From Trochalopteron elliotii (Eukaryota > Chordata > Aves > Passeriformes > Leiothrichidae): 64,000 nucleotides of DNA. The notes beneath the pieces were generated by a model that was not told where the DNA came from, ran no database searches, and saw nothing but the letters and a program-made list of their open reading frames with translations. Positions 12,501 through 21,110 of the stretch are shown here, piece by piece. A program made the translations under genes and the position numbers. Location: assembly GCA_024734555.1 (NCBI GenBank), contig JANPWX010019821.1, positions 679,525 through 743,524 of the forward strand. The letters run 5' to 3'. The stretch's first letter is position 1. Each line of letters begins with the position of its first letter.

Positions 12501-15500
12501 AGAAAACTAACTCCATCCCAGCCAGACCTAGCATACTAGCATAGCTAAAACCAAAAATCTAACAGACAAAACAACTCAGCCTCAAAAGTCATCTTGAAAC
12601 TGACTAGAGAAAATATAACATTACATCACTTACCTCTGTTGCCACTGATTATGTATTCAAATATCCATTAAAATAAACCTATGCCCCAGGGATTAGCCAA
12701 ATTAAATTATACAAAATTGTAAATTAAATTTAATTGTCAAATAAAGTACAGGTGACAATTTTATCCATCTTTCAAAATTGAGTTCAAATTTTGGTAGATT
12801 GCTTTTTCACTTAGTCACTTAAATAAACAGCTTATAGTTAAATACCTGGCATTTCTTTAGTTCCCTCTTCAGCTGAAGAATTGTGATGTGATGTGGTACT
12901 GGGCTGGTCTCAGTCCCTGTGTCAGCTTCCTGGATGGTGAGAGCTTCCTTTCTTACTTTCTGTACCATAGTGATCCAGCTCTGCAACCTGTCCCGCTGAC
13001 TTCTTCTTAAGCTAACATCATCATTCAAATCAACCAGAAAGGGGAAGGCTTCATCTACACAATTTCTGTAACTGAAATATTGAACCTGAAGGCGAGTGAG
13101 CTGTTCCTCAAGTGAACTGATACGGGCTTTTTCTTCATTTAAGTCATGTAAATGCTGATTATTGACCTGCTGGCTCTGCAAAGCTTCCCGAAGTAATCTG
13201 ATTTCAAGTTCCATTTCATCAATTCGGTCTTTTTCTGGGTTGTAATTTACTACTGGTTTATTTCTAATGTTTTTGGCTCTGTTGGCATATTTGAGGGAAT
13301 TTAAAGATTCATCAAAGTCCACTGAGGACGGACTTATACATGTTATCATAACAGTCTTAGCATTTCCTCCAAGGGAGTCTTTCAGAATACGAGTAATTTT
13401 AGCATCCCTGTATGGAATATGTACACTTTTCCTTTTTGGGTCTCCAAGGGCACTGATGACATTTCCCAAGGCCAAGAGACCACTATTGATCTGAATCGAT
13501 TCTTTGAAGCGTTCACCAGTATTTCCAGTCTTTGCTACCCTCTCTGATCCTGCCAAATCCACAAAATGAAACTTTGAAGAGATCGACTCCTGTGCAACAT
13601 CAGTATTTTTCTGATACTCTGCAGACTGCTTTTGACAAATACTGATGGTAAAAATGGCATGAGATCGACTAGAGTGCTCATTCTTCTGTGTTGTGCCTGT
13701 GTGACGAGCCGCATTGCCGCTTTCCAGCAGGCTTATCACTTCATCTGCACATTCTACTTGGAATTCCTTAGCACCGACAATCACTTCAAATACCAAACCA
13801 GGTGAAAGTAAGAATAATTTAATTAATTCTAAACTCTTCAGTAAAAGTTTACAGCAATAACTATAAACATATTGTATTAGAGAAACATACAAGCCTGTGT
13901 TATTATGAGGTCATACCACATATCTACAGAAATAGAAGATACAATATGTGAAAAGCATGAGGTACAACACATCTGAAACCTGCAGGTATTTAATGTATGG
14001 GTGTATAGTGCCATAACATTTGAAACAATATCTTAGACACAAGACACAACTCATTTACACATTGCACACTGCACATTACCTTTACAATGCACAGTGTAGT
14101 GCTAGCTAGAAAAAAAGTATGAGCAAAGTCAGCTCAAAGGATATTTTGCCAGTTAAAAAAAAATACTAAAACTACAAAGTTTTTAGTAAAAATTATTCCC
14201 AGCTTGTACTAAGAAAAGAATTTCTGTTCTGAATAGTGCAGGTAGTTGGGCTTTGGGACAGGTGCCTGTTAGTAATCTAATAAAGTGTAAGTGTACTTCT
14301 ACCAAGTGATCTTAATAATCATATTTCTTATCATATTTTTCTTTTAATGAGAGATGGAAAACGTCCTAGCACAATTTACTGAAGCTGACTCTAACTGCAC
14401 TGAAGAAAAGAAATAATTTAAAATACGTCATGGGATCCTTTTAAAGCAATGATATTGTCTGCAATATTTGTGCTAAATTAGTGCTTTCTCCCAGCTACAA
14501 ACAAAAAACTCATGACAGCTTAATGTAACAGTATAGTAATACTAGAGTAAACACAACAATTAGAATATAAAGAAAAAAAAAGCCAAACCTAAAACAAAGT
14601 AGATACTTTCAGAATAAAATATCTCTGATGTGAATTCTTCTAGCATTTTCATGAGGTGAACAGGATACCTATAGGGCAAGTGTTAATCTCAAAGCCTGTA
14701 AAAATATCTACTCTCAATCCTCTACATGAAGTGGTCTTTTCCACTCATTTCACTGTAAAAGAGGAGCAGGTATTTACCATATAATTGATTTAACAATTTT
14801 CATTTTGAAGGAAGAAGCAATGGTTTAATCTTAAAATATTTATTCAAGTGAAGAATCACACACTATTTTGTTTCTACACAGAACTTGTAACAACAATAAT
14901 TGTGTATTTACTTTACCATTTGTTGCCATTTCCATCCATATAGCAGAACACCTATATTGCTCACAGGCATCTAAACTCCAAACTGCTTCCAAACAGCTAA
15001 AATGAGTTGATATTCTGAAACTAATTTTTTTTCCCCTTTATTCATTAGTAGTGAATAAGCTCTTTCAAGAGAAGGCAAGAATAATTTGGACGCAAACTGA
15101 AATCCGAAACACCAAGAGAGCTGGAATCCTACCTGTATTTCCCTTCTCATCTTCTCGGATATGTAGTTCTTTTACAGAGGTCTCCAAATCCAACAAGTCT
15201 CGAAGTTCTTCCTTGTAAACCTCTATATAGGATACCTTCACACAGAAGTTAATATTACGATGTTCAGAAATATGATGAAATAATTCCTGAATAGCCCGTG
15301 GGATTATGCCCCTTTCATCCACTGCAACTGATGTGAAAATATAAGCACAAATGTCAGACAGACTTGCAGTCATTCTGTCACATAAATTAGAAAGACTGAA
15401 ATTTGAGAGAAGCTTGTGATACTTGGTATGTAACACATTAAAGAATCTGAAGAGCTCATTGTTCACAAGAATTTTTGTAATTTTTTTGTGTGTGTGTCAG

Positions 15501-17631
15501 AATCATTGTTTGCATTCAGTACAAGAATTCATATTTAAGTTCTAAATTACATAATTTTATAGTCATGAAAGTTATGGAAAATATGGATTCTGCTTTAAAA
15601 CTATACTCCTCAGAGTAAGATTTCTTCTTTATCCCTGCTCAATATGGTTAGCAATGATATCTCAAGGGTCTGAGAAACTATGAATTCTACTTATATAAAG
15701 CAAAATCATCAGTGACTTAGTGAGACAAAATTTATGATCAACATTAACAGTAATTTCCTATTTTTTCATAGACATAGAACACTGCTGCCAACCTCTACTT
15801 TTTTTTTTAATAATCAACATAGGATAATGCTTCCATTAATAATCTGTGTTCTTTATCCAAGACTATGGAAGCTGTTTGCCTATGAGACAATACCAAGAAT
15901 CTTTTTTTACCAAAAAACTAATGGGTTGTTCACATCTAACAATTAATTTAGTAAATATATTAATTAAACTAACAGGTTTTACCGTAACAATTGCAGAACT
16001 ATGATCAGCCTTAGATTGTGACATCCACTACCAAAAAAATTTAGTCAGCAATGGTACTTATAGGAACATTAAATAACACTAGTGAAGGGAATAGAAGTGA
16101 AGCTATGATAATAAGCAGGAGACCAATGATACGAGGTTCAACAAAGCTAAGTGTGTGGTCCTGCCCTTGAGTCACAACAGTCCCCTTAAGCACTGCAGGT
16201 TGGGTGGGGGCAGAGAGGCTGGAAAGATGGTCAGCCAGAAAGGACCTGGGGTGCTGGCTGACAGTGGCTGAATATGAGCCAGCTGTGCCCAGGTGGCCAA
16301 GAAGGCCAATGGCATCCTGGCCTGTATCAGCAATGGTGTGGTCAGCAAGTCCAGGGCAGTGATTGTCCCCCCTGTGCGGGGCACTGGTGAGGACACACCT
16401 CAAGTGCTGTGTTCACTTCTGCACCCATCACTGTAAGAAGGACATGGAGGGGCAGGAGTGTGTCCAGAACAGGGCAACAGAGCTGGTGAAGGATCTGGAG
16501 CACAAATCCTGTGAGGAGCCGCTGAGGGAGCTGGGGCTCTTTAGGCTGGAGAAAAGCAGACTCAGGATAGACCATATTGCTCTCTACTACCACCAGACAG
16601 GAGGGTGTAACCAGGAGGAGGTCAGTCTCCTCCCCCAGGTAAAAAGTGACAGGACAAAAAGAAATGACCTCAGGTTGCATCTGGGAGGTTTAGTTTGGAT
16701 ATTAGGAAAAATTTCTTCACTGGTGGTCAACCAATGGAATGGGCTTAGCTGTGGACCTGGAAATGCAGGGTTAATGGTTGAACTTTATGATCTTAGGGGT
16801 CTTTTCCAACCTAAACAATTCTCTGATGCTATGATTCTAAATAAAAGTAAGACTCTACCAAGTCCACTATTCATATCCACTGGAAGAATTAAATCATGAA
16901 TTTCTTTGATGTGGCAGAAATTTCTCTCAAAAGCCCCAAAAAAGCAAACAAATCCAACACAGAATAAGCAAGCATACAATTAAGTGCCTAATTTTCAAAA
17001 TAAGATAAACGTACCAAAAATTTTCAAAACCACTACATATCAGAAAAAAAGTTCTAATATAAGTTGCATATTAAAATGTGGAATGTGAAAGAACATTTAA
17101 CATATTGTATTTTTCTTAGATATTTTTGGTATAGTCTAATTTATGGAGAAGTTTTTAGAACTTTAATTATCACATAAATTTTGAAAGTTTTGGGGTTTTT
17201 TACTACAGGTTTTTTCCTTGGTCCTTAAAATTCTGCAGCATCATCTGCTATGTAATAAATATCTAACTTGCACAAATGTACCCTTTACCAATTTAAAAAA
17301 ACAAACAAACAAACAAACTTTTCTATAACCTACCAATGTGGTCACCACCGATCGTGTAAGTCTTCCCAGAACCAGTTTGTCCATAGGCAAACACTGTAGC
17401 ATTGTATCCTTCAGTCAGAGACACTAGGAGAGGCTTAATGCAAACAGCATAAACTTCTTCTTGGGTTGAGCTTTTTCCAAATACAAAATCAAAAGTGAAG
17501 ACATGGTCCTTTCCAATGATAACTTGTTTAGCATTTGGGACTAATCTGACACACGCCTGGTGGTTGTGAAGTATTTCTTTGGAAAGCAGAGGTCTTACTC
17601 GGACTGCAACTTTAACTGGGATCTCCTCCAT
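431..17631 (-). CDS. KIF27: KIF27, kinesin-like protein, 5' part (gene runs off the left edge)
   Basis: Kinesin motor of the KIF7/KIF27 (Costal-2-like) group. Family knowledge links KIF27 to the kinase-like protein Fused (STK36) and to motile-cilia central-pair construction. Eight coding exons join in phase: 17334-17631, 15133-15327, 12846-13783, 5456-5596, 2324-2530, 1614-1789, 1111-1244 and 431-586, for 748 codons plus one base. The N terminus reads [16 protein letters not shown]. The P-loop GQTGSGKT is at residues 84-91, switch I NEHSSRSH at 199-206 and switch II DLAGSE at 240-245. The neck and stalk from about residue 345 are rich in charged heptad-like segments. A methionine 9 codons upstream is in frame, but MEEIPVKV is the family start. 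Full-length members are about 1400 aa, so roughly half the protein is missing beyond base 1. Exon borders were chosen by reading frame, GT/AG sites and similarity to the vertebrate protein. Confidence 0.95.
1111..1244 (-). CDS. KIF27: KIF27 coding exon 7 (poorly conserved linker)
   Basis: This was inferred from phase plus weak similarity. The acceptor is ttccatag|GCATTCC and the donor is ACCACAG|gtataa. Its 134 nt exactly bridge the 2-nt overhang of the previous exon and the 1-nt need of the next. It encodes a stretch around [19 protein letters not shown] that aligns loosely with the human SWIQKPDSVCSLVELSD region. Confidence 0.75.
1614..1789 (-). CDS. KIF27: KIF27 coding exon 6
   Basis: The acceptor is ttttgacag|GGGTAT. 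The encoded [17 protein letters not shown] and the acidic DQSDEEEDN stretch match the vertebrate HTSPP...SDDEE region. The donor is placed at TCATATAA|gtaatt because it gives the phase needed by the next exon; reading on runs directly into a stop. Confidence 0.87.
2090..2102 (+). repeat. Homopolymer of 13 G
   Basis: A run of 13 G in a KIF27 intron. Its length is likely to be unreliable in assembly and polymorphic. Confidence 0.85.
2324..2530 (-). CDS. KIF27: KIF27 coding exon 5 (stalk)
   Basis: The exon is 207 nt, 69 codons. The acceptor is cccatgag|ACTGAG and the donor is CAAAAG|gtaagg. It begins [14 protein letters not shown], matching the vertebrate NEKIIEQQLLVDQL segment, and includes a proline-rich, less structured stretch. 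Confidence 0.9.
2780..3445 (+). mobile_element. Probable LTR relic
   Basis: A TATA-like gagcatatataacagggg at about 3187, CCCTGAACCTGAGCATA before it, and a tail with gggtttcatttttcccgttg and ggtttactttcaaaccagca resemble an avian LTR in the plus orientation. No target-site duplication was found and the borders are approximate. Confidence 0.45.
5456..5596 (-). CDS. KIF27: KIF27 coding exon 4 (stalk)
   Basis: The exon is 141 nt, 47 codons, phase 0 to phase 0. The acceptor is ttatccagcag|GTACTT and the donor is TTACAG|gtattt. It encodes a charged, coiled-coil-like segment starting [17 protein letters not shown]. Confidence 0.9.
7570..8190 (-). mobile_element. Decayed ERVL-type LTR (copy A)
   Basis: Shares an ordered series of segments with 11966-12535: ctaatgccca/ctgatgccca, aatccccctcctcccc, gaagcatctctttgtctgac, ggtcatctgc, and the end ttaactccatccc. 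The layout equals that of the better preserved LTR at 37400-37988, so it is minus-oriented. Confidence 0.55.
8589..9197 (+). mobile_element. Solo LTR, 609 bp, with perfect 6-bp target-site duplication
   Basis: Begins TGTGGGGGTGCA and ends CCGCCACA, so the ends are the inverted repeat TGTGG/CCACA. GTGAAT is repeated at 8583-8588 and 9198-9203. There is an AATAAA at 9052-9057 after a CTTTATTAAGG TATA-like box. Six-base duplications are usual for ERVK/alpharetrovirus-like elements. No viral genes are attached. Confidence 0.9.
9300..9960. repeat. Unclassified repeat-like block
   Basis: GC-richer than its surroundings (ggcccccctgaagggttccc, gcacctgggcatccccacat), ending in a pyrimidine-rich stretch and AATAAA at 9907. 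The character is LTR-like, but I could not find terminal repeats or a target-site duplication. Confidence 0.35.
10400..11300 (-). mobile_element. Broken ERVL gag-like remnant
   Basis: On the minus strand, short frames interrupted by many stops and shifts resemble ERVL gag, for example a GIDRGIG motif preceded by a W-rich stretch. No intact reading frame exists. It lies between two same-strand decayed LTRs, which suggests an old, internally deleted provirus. Confidence 0.4.
11966..12535 (-). mobile_element. Decayed ERVL-type LTR (copy B)
   Basis: Starts ttgtgggttaccccagtagg, compared with tgttgtggtttaagaccagc in the LTR at 37400. It carries the same segment order as copy A and ends aactccatcccagccagacc. 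Minus-oriented; target-site duplications are not recognisable. Confidence 0.55.
12846..13783 (-). CDS. KIF27: KIF27 coding exon 3 (switch regions, neck, start of stalk)
   Basis: This 938-nt exon carries the rest of the motor: switch I NEHSSRSH, switch II DLAGSE, and the [15 protein letters not shown] end of the motor. The neck/stalk beginning follows and ends LKRELKKCQ|gtattt. The acceptor is tatttgaag|TG. It leaves in phase 0. Confidence 0.93.
15133..15327 (-). CDS. KIF27: KIF27 coding exon 2 (motor core)
   Basis: The acceptor is cacatcag|TTGCAG and the donor is AATACAG|gtagga. It encodes about 65 residues containing [11 protein letters not shown] and [16 protein letters not shown], a typical kinesin core segment, and ends in REDEKGNT. 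It enters in phase 1 and leaves in phase 1. Confidence 0.93.
16105..16842 (+). mobile_element. CR1 LINE fragment
   Basis: Reads aggttcaacaaagctaagtg, ggcagagaggctggaaagat, gtgtgtccagaacagggcaa, ctgtgaggagccgctgaggg and the tail ctctgatgctatgattctaa in CR1 order. It is in a KIF27 intron, antisense to the gene. The long open frames here belong to the repeat's decayed sequence. Confidence 0.85.
17334..17631 (-). CDS. KIF27: KIF27 coding exon 1 (start codon, P-loop)
   Basis: The start codon is at 17629-17631. The exon encodes residues 1-99 plus one base and includes the ATP-binding P-loop GQTGSGKT followed by TYTIGGDHI. The donor reads ATTG|gtaggt. Phase 1 at the exit matches the next exon. Confidence 0.93.
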
Positions 17632-17722
17632 GCCAGACTCCACCCTTGTGCTTCCCACTCAATATTCATACAGTCAAGAAGAAATCTGTTACCACTGCTC
17701 TGTTCACCTCATTCACAGTTGT
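17632..17722 (-). other. KIF27: KIF27 5' UTR part of the first coding exon
   Basis: A clear acceptor (tttttttcttagttgcag|ACAACTG) lies 91 bases upstream of the start codon. The ATG exon is therefore probably the second exon, with a non-coding first exon near the CpG island at 19.1-19.3 kb. Confidence 0.6.
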
Positions 17723-19080
17723 CTGCAACTAAGAAAAAAAGTTTTCCGTTATATAATACAAAAGAATTAATGTCCTGAAGTGGAAAGTTGAAATTTCCTA
17801 AGGAACATGTAAGTACCATTACAATCTCAAAAAGCACCTGATATAAATGCATCTCTATTAATAAGTATACAATCAATTAATAAATTAATTTTGTATTTAT
17901 TAATTTCCAAGCTAGCAGACTTAAGTCTGAAAGTTGCCTGATTTCCTATTTGAATATAACACAGTTATACAAAACAACAATAATGTAAGAGCTTCTTAAT
18001 AAACACTGTTGATAAAGTAAAGGCTTCCAATGGATCCTCTCATTTTCCTGTTCCTGCATTGATACTGCATAGGCAACACAAATCAGTCACACAAAACCTT
18101 TTTCTCCAGAAGTTGCATATGTTTCAATATACTCTTTCACTTATCAAGCACGAAACACTTCTAACTCAACGAGCACAAAAAAGTATGGCTTTAAATGAAT
18201 CTATTTACTACATGTAAAGCATTCTTCTGATTCTGATCTGAAACTTTAACCACGTGTGTAATTATTTTTCAATAATTATAATTTTTAGCATATATGGCTC
18301 CTTATACTGCCTGGCACATACTCATTCTTACAGCATAAGCATTGCACAGTAACACACTTGTAAATACTAAGGAATTGCCTTTCTTTACAGCTATTTTTCA
18401 CTAGAATTTAAAAAATTCTGCATGGGATTCCACACACATCTTTTCTGTTGTTGTTGTTGCTAATTCTGGAAAACTTTGTCATGCAAGGTAAAGTTTACTG
18501 AACTTCCTGCTCTCACACACATTGTCATCAAGAAAGCTGTATTACTGAACTGGCAGAAATCAGCTAAGCCCCAAAAAATTCAAGACTGTTGAAAACTAAT
18601 AGCTTAAAACCGTGTTGTCTCACAGCTGCAAAGAGAAGAGGTTTTGCATTTCATTTTATTCCTTTTAGTTTGAGGACTTGGCTATCCACAGCTGAAGTTT
18701 GGAAACAGAAAAGCTCCATTTTATTGACTGAATGTAAGAAGTAAGGAAAGCGTAAGAATGAGCCAAAACTTGTATCATAAGGGACATGGCAATCAGAAAC
18801 AGATGCATAAACATACTAATAAAAACACATTGTGATTAAAAACACATTTTGATTGATAAACGAGTTTAGTTACCTGGGTACCTTGTTTTTTTACCCCCAG
18901 CTGTGGTGGTCCTAAGTGCCAACATTTCCTACTCTCTTTTTAAATGTTATAGAACACACAAACAAACAAATTAACAAATCATGTGCCAGGTGTGGGAGTG
19001 AAGCCCTGTTTCCTAAGAATCTATTTTGTAAAAGAACGTGGGAGTATGTAATATTCCCAATACGTCAAGGCTAGAGAGAT
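17723..19080 (-). other. KIF27: KIF27 first intron
   Basis: AT-rich sequence between the inferred leader exon and the start-codon exon. It includes a short TTG repeat near 18441. I see no other gene or recognisable element in it. Confidence 0.5.
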
Positions 19081-19310
19081 ACTTCGGTGCCGACGCCCGC
19101 GGCTGCCATAACGGCGGGGCAAACATGCTGGCAACCTTTTCGCTCACAGGGATGCTGTGAGGGCGGCCCACCAGATTTTCCGTGTTTGCAACGTCTCCAA
19201 ACCTGAGGAGTAGCCGGGATCGTATCACGCGTGAGTGTCGGGAGCCGCTAGGGCCACGGAGGCCGCGGTGCCGTGCCCCGCTGCCGCCGGGTGCCGCGGG
19301 CCGGGGCCGG
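19081..19310 (-). promoter_or_regulatory. KIF27: CpG-island promoter of KIF27
   Basis: There is an abrupt change from AT-rich intron to CpG-dense sequence, placed upstream of KIF27 and downstream of QNG1. A possible non-coding exon donor, CTCCTCAG|gtttgg, is at 19203 on the minus strand. A GGCAAC sequence at 19130-19135 resembles one half of an RFX X-box, which would suit a ciliary gene, but only a half-site is visible. The island is interrupted by the assembly gap. Confidence 0.6.
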
Positions 19311-19710
19311 NNNNNNNNNNNNNNNNNNNNNNNNNNNNNNNNNNNNNNNNNNNNNNNNNNNNNNNNNNNNNNNNNNNNNNNNNNNNNNNNNNNNNNNNNN
19401 NNNNNNNNNNNNNNNNNNNNNNNNNNNNNNNNNNNNNNNNNNNNNNNNNNNNNNNNNNNNNNNNNNNNNNNNNNNNNNNNNNNNNNNNNNNNNNNNNNNN
19501 NNNNNNNNNNNNNNNNNNNNNNNNNNNNNNNNNNNNNNNNNNNNNNNNNNNNNNNNNNNNNNNNNNNNNNNNNNNNNNNNNNNNNNNNNNNNNNNNNNNN
19601 NNNNNNNNNNNNNNNNNNNNNNNNNNNNNNNNNNNNNNNNNNNNNNNNNNNNNNNNNNNNNNNNNNNNNNNNNNNNNNNNNNNNNNNNNNNNNNNNNNNN
19701 NNNNNNNNNN
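19311..19710. other. Assembly gap (400 N)
   Basis: A run of exactly 400 N flanked on both sides by very GC-rich sequence. Open reading frames drawn across it are meaningless. Confidence 1.
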
Positions 19711-19781
19711 CCAGCCGGCGGTCTCCCGGCCCTCCCTCCCGCCCGCCTCAGGTCCCGGCCCCTCCGTCCGGGAGGGGACCG

Positions 19782-20290
19782 TGAGGGGCTGGAGCGCGTC
19801 CAGAAAAGCGCAACGGAACTGCGCAAGGGTCTGGAGCACGAGCGCTGTGAGGAGCGGCTGAGGGAGCTGCGGGTGTTTAGCCTGAAGGAGGCTCAGGGGG
19901 ACCTTACTGGTCTCTACAACTGCCTGAAAGGAAGGAGTAGCAAGATGGCGTTCGGCCTCTTCTCACAGGCAACAGGTGCCAGTACAAAAGGAAATAGCCT
20001 GAAGCTGTGGTAGGCAATGTTCACGTTGGACATCAGGAAAAATTTCTTCACAGAAAGGGTGATTAAATATTGGAACAGGCTGCCCAGTCAAGTGTTGAAG
20101 TCACTGTCCCTGGAGGTATTTAAGGAAAGACTGGATGTGGCGCTCAGTGCCATGGTCTAGGTGACAAGGTGGTGTTGAGTCACAGGTTGCACTCACTCAG
20201 TGCCGTGGTCTAGGAGACAAAGTCATGTTCAGTCACAGGTTGGATTCGATCTCAGAGATCCTTTCCTACCGAAATGATTCTGTGGTTCCT
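19782..20290 (+). mobile_element. CR1 LINE 3' fragment, CpG-rich
   Basis: The 3' half of a CR1 retrotransposon. It has the family phrase of a lead gtccag, then ctggagcac, tgtgaggagcggctgagggagctg, and a tail ending in atgattctgtgg. It retains many CpG dinucleotides. Near 20148-20245 the tail carries an imperfect direct duplication of about 50 bp built on the phrase agtgccRtggtctagg. It ends about 100 bp short of the QNG1 polyadenylation signal. Confidence 0.85.
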
Positions 20291-20394
20291 CCTCTCACCT
20301 CCTCCCCCCTGCCTGTGTGGACTGAGCTTCCTCCATCCCACCCCTAGCAGTAGAGACACAGATACACCCCCACGGCGCGTCTGTCACCGCACTG

Positions 20395-20400
20395 TTTATT
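20395..20400 (-). terminator. QNG1: QNG1 polyadenylation signal
   Basis: AATAAA on the minus strand (tttatt on plus), about 480 bases after the QNG1 stop codon. It is the first canonical signal in that direction and implies a 3' UTR of about 500 nt. Confidence 0.65.
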
Positions 20401-20877
20401 GGACAAATGGACAGGTTACATTTCCATCTCTGAGCAGTAAAGCATCTGCCAAGCAGCCGCCACCTCCATGCAGGAGTGAGAGAGGGACAAGCAGGAGCAG
20501 GGAGGGGCTGAGGAGGAAGGTACATCACTGGATCTGCACACACACCTGCTATGCACACAGGCAGCCATGTACACTAATGTACACAAAGGTCGAAGAGCAG
20601 GAGTAACAAACCCTACCTTAACACAGGTTGCCCATAATCAATTCCAATTAGTTAATAGTTAATAACGGATTGCTGTTAATTCCAGTCAGGGCAAGAAAAT
20701 TATTAAAAGAAAAGGAAATAAAACGATGGAAGAAAAAAAAGACATGTTGTTACTAAATCACCAGAAAACAAGCATTTGATTTAAGAGTCCCAAATTAGTG
20801 CATGACAAACCACCATATGAAAAGCAAAATTTCAGTTCAAAACATAAGGCAGCAATAAAAGAGCTATTGGACTGGAC

Positions 20878-21110
20878 TTAGTAATATATACATCGTACTC
20901 GGTGGAACGGGATATCTTTCATATCTTCCCTGTGATCCCTGGCATAGTCCCAAAGGTAATAATCGAGCAAAACTGCATTGATCTTTTCATGCATGTCCTG
21001 ACCCTTCTTCCGATAGAGCTCCTGCAGGTGCTTACAAATCAATGCACAACACCAAATAGAACAGCCACGGATCTCTACCTCTTCTTTGTCTCCAGACTGG
21101 AAAAGTTTTC
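20878..21110 (-). CDS. QNG1: QNG1 exon 4 (stop codon)
   Basis: The acceptor is gtgtctgcag|GAAAAC. It encodes [18 protein letters not shown] through RVRCIYY, with the TAA stop at 20878-20880. Confidence 0.95.

Larger units (their letters stand above)
5597..12845 (-). other. KIF27: KIF27 large intron with nested retroviral relics
   Basis: A 7.2-kb intron. From 5.6 to 7.5 kb it is AT-rich without a recognised element apart from a 17-T run near 6162. From about 7.57 to 12.54 kb it is mostly retroviral relics, listed separately. Confidence 0.6.
12536..17333 (-). other. KIF27: KIF27 introns between exons 1 and 4 (non-exonic parts)
   Basis: The intron stretches 13784-15132 and 15328-17333 are AT-rich. 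Apart from the CR1 copy at 16105-16842 and an (aaac)n run at about 17300-17317, I recognise nothing in them. Bases 12536-12845 are the end of the large intron. Confidence 0.5.

Noticed and set aside
16363..16899. 178-aa plus-strand open frame
   Set aside because: It lies wholly in a CR1 3' fragment and its end, which is non-coding in the family.
19182..20013. Several long open frames of about 200-246 aa
   Set aside because: They run through the 400-N gap and into CR1 sequence. The translation is mostly unknown residues.
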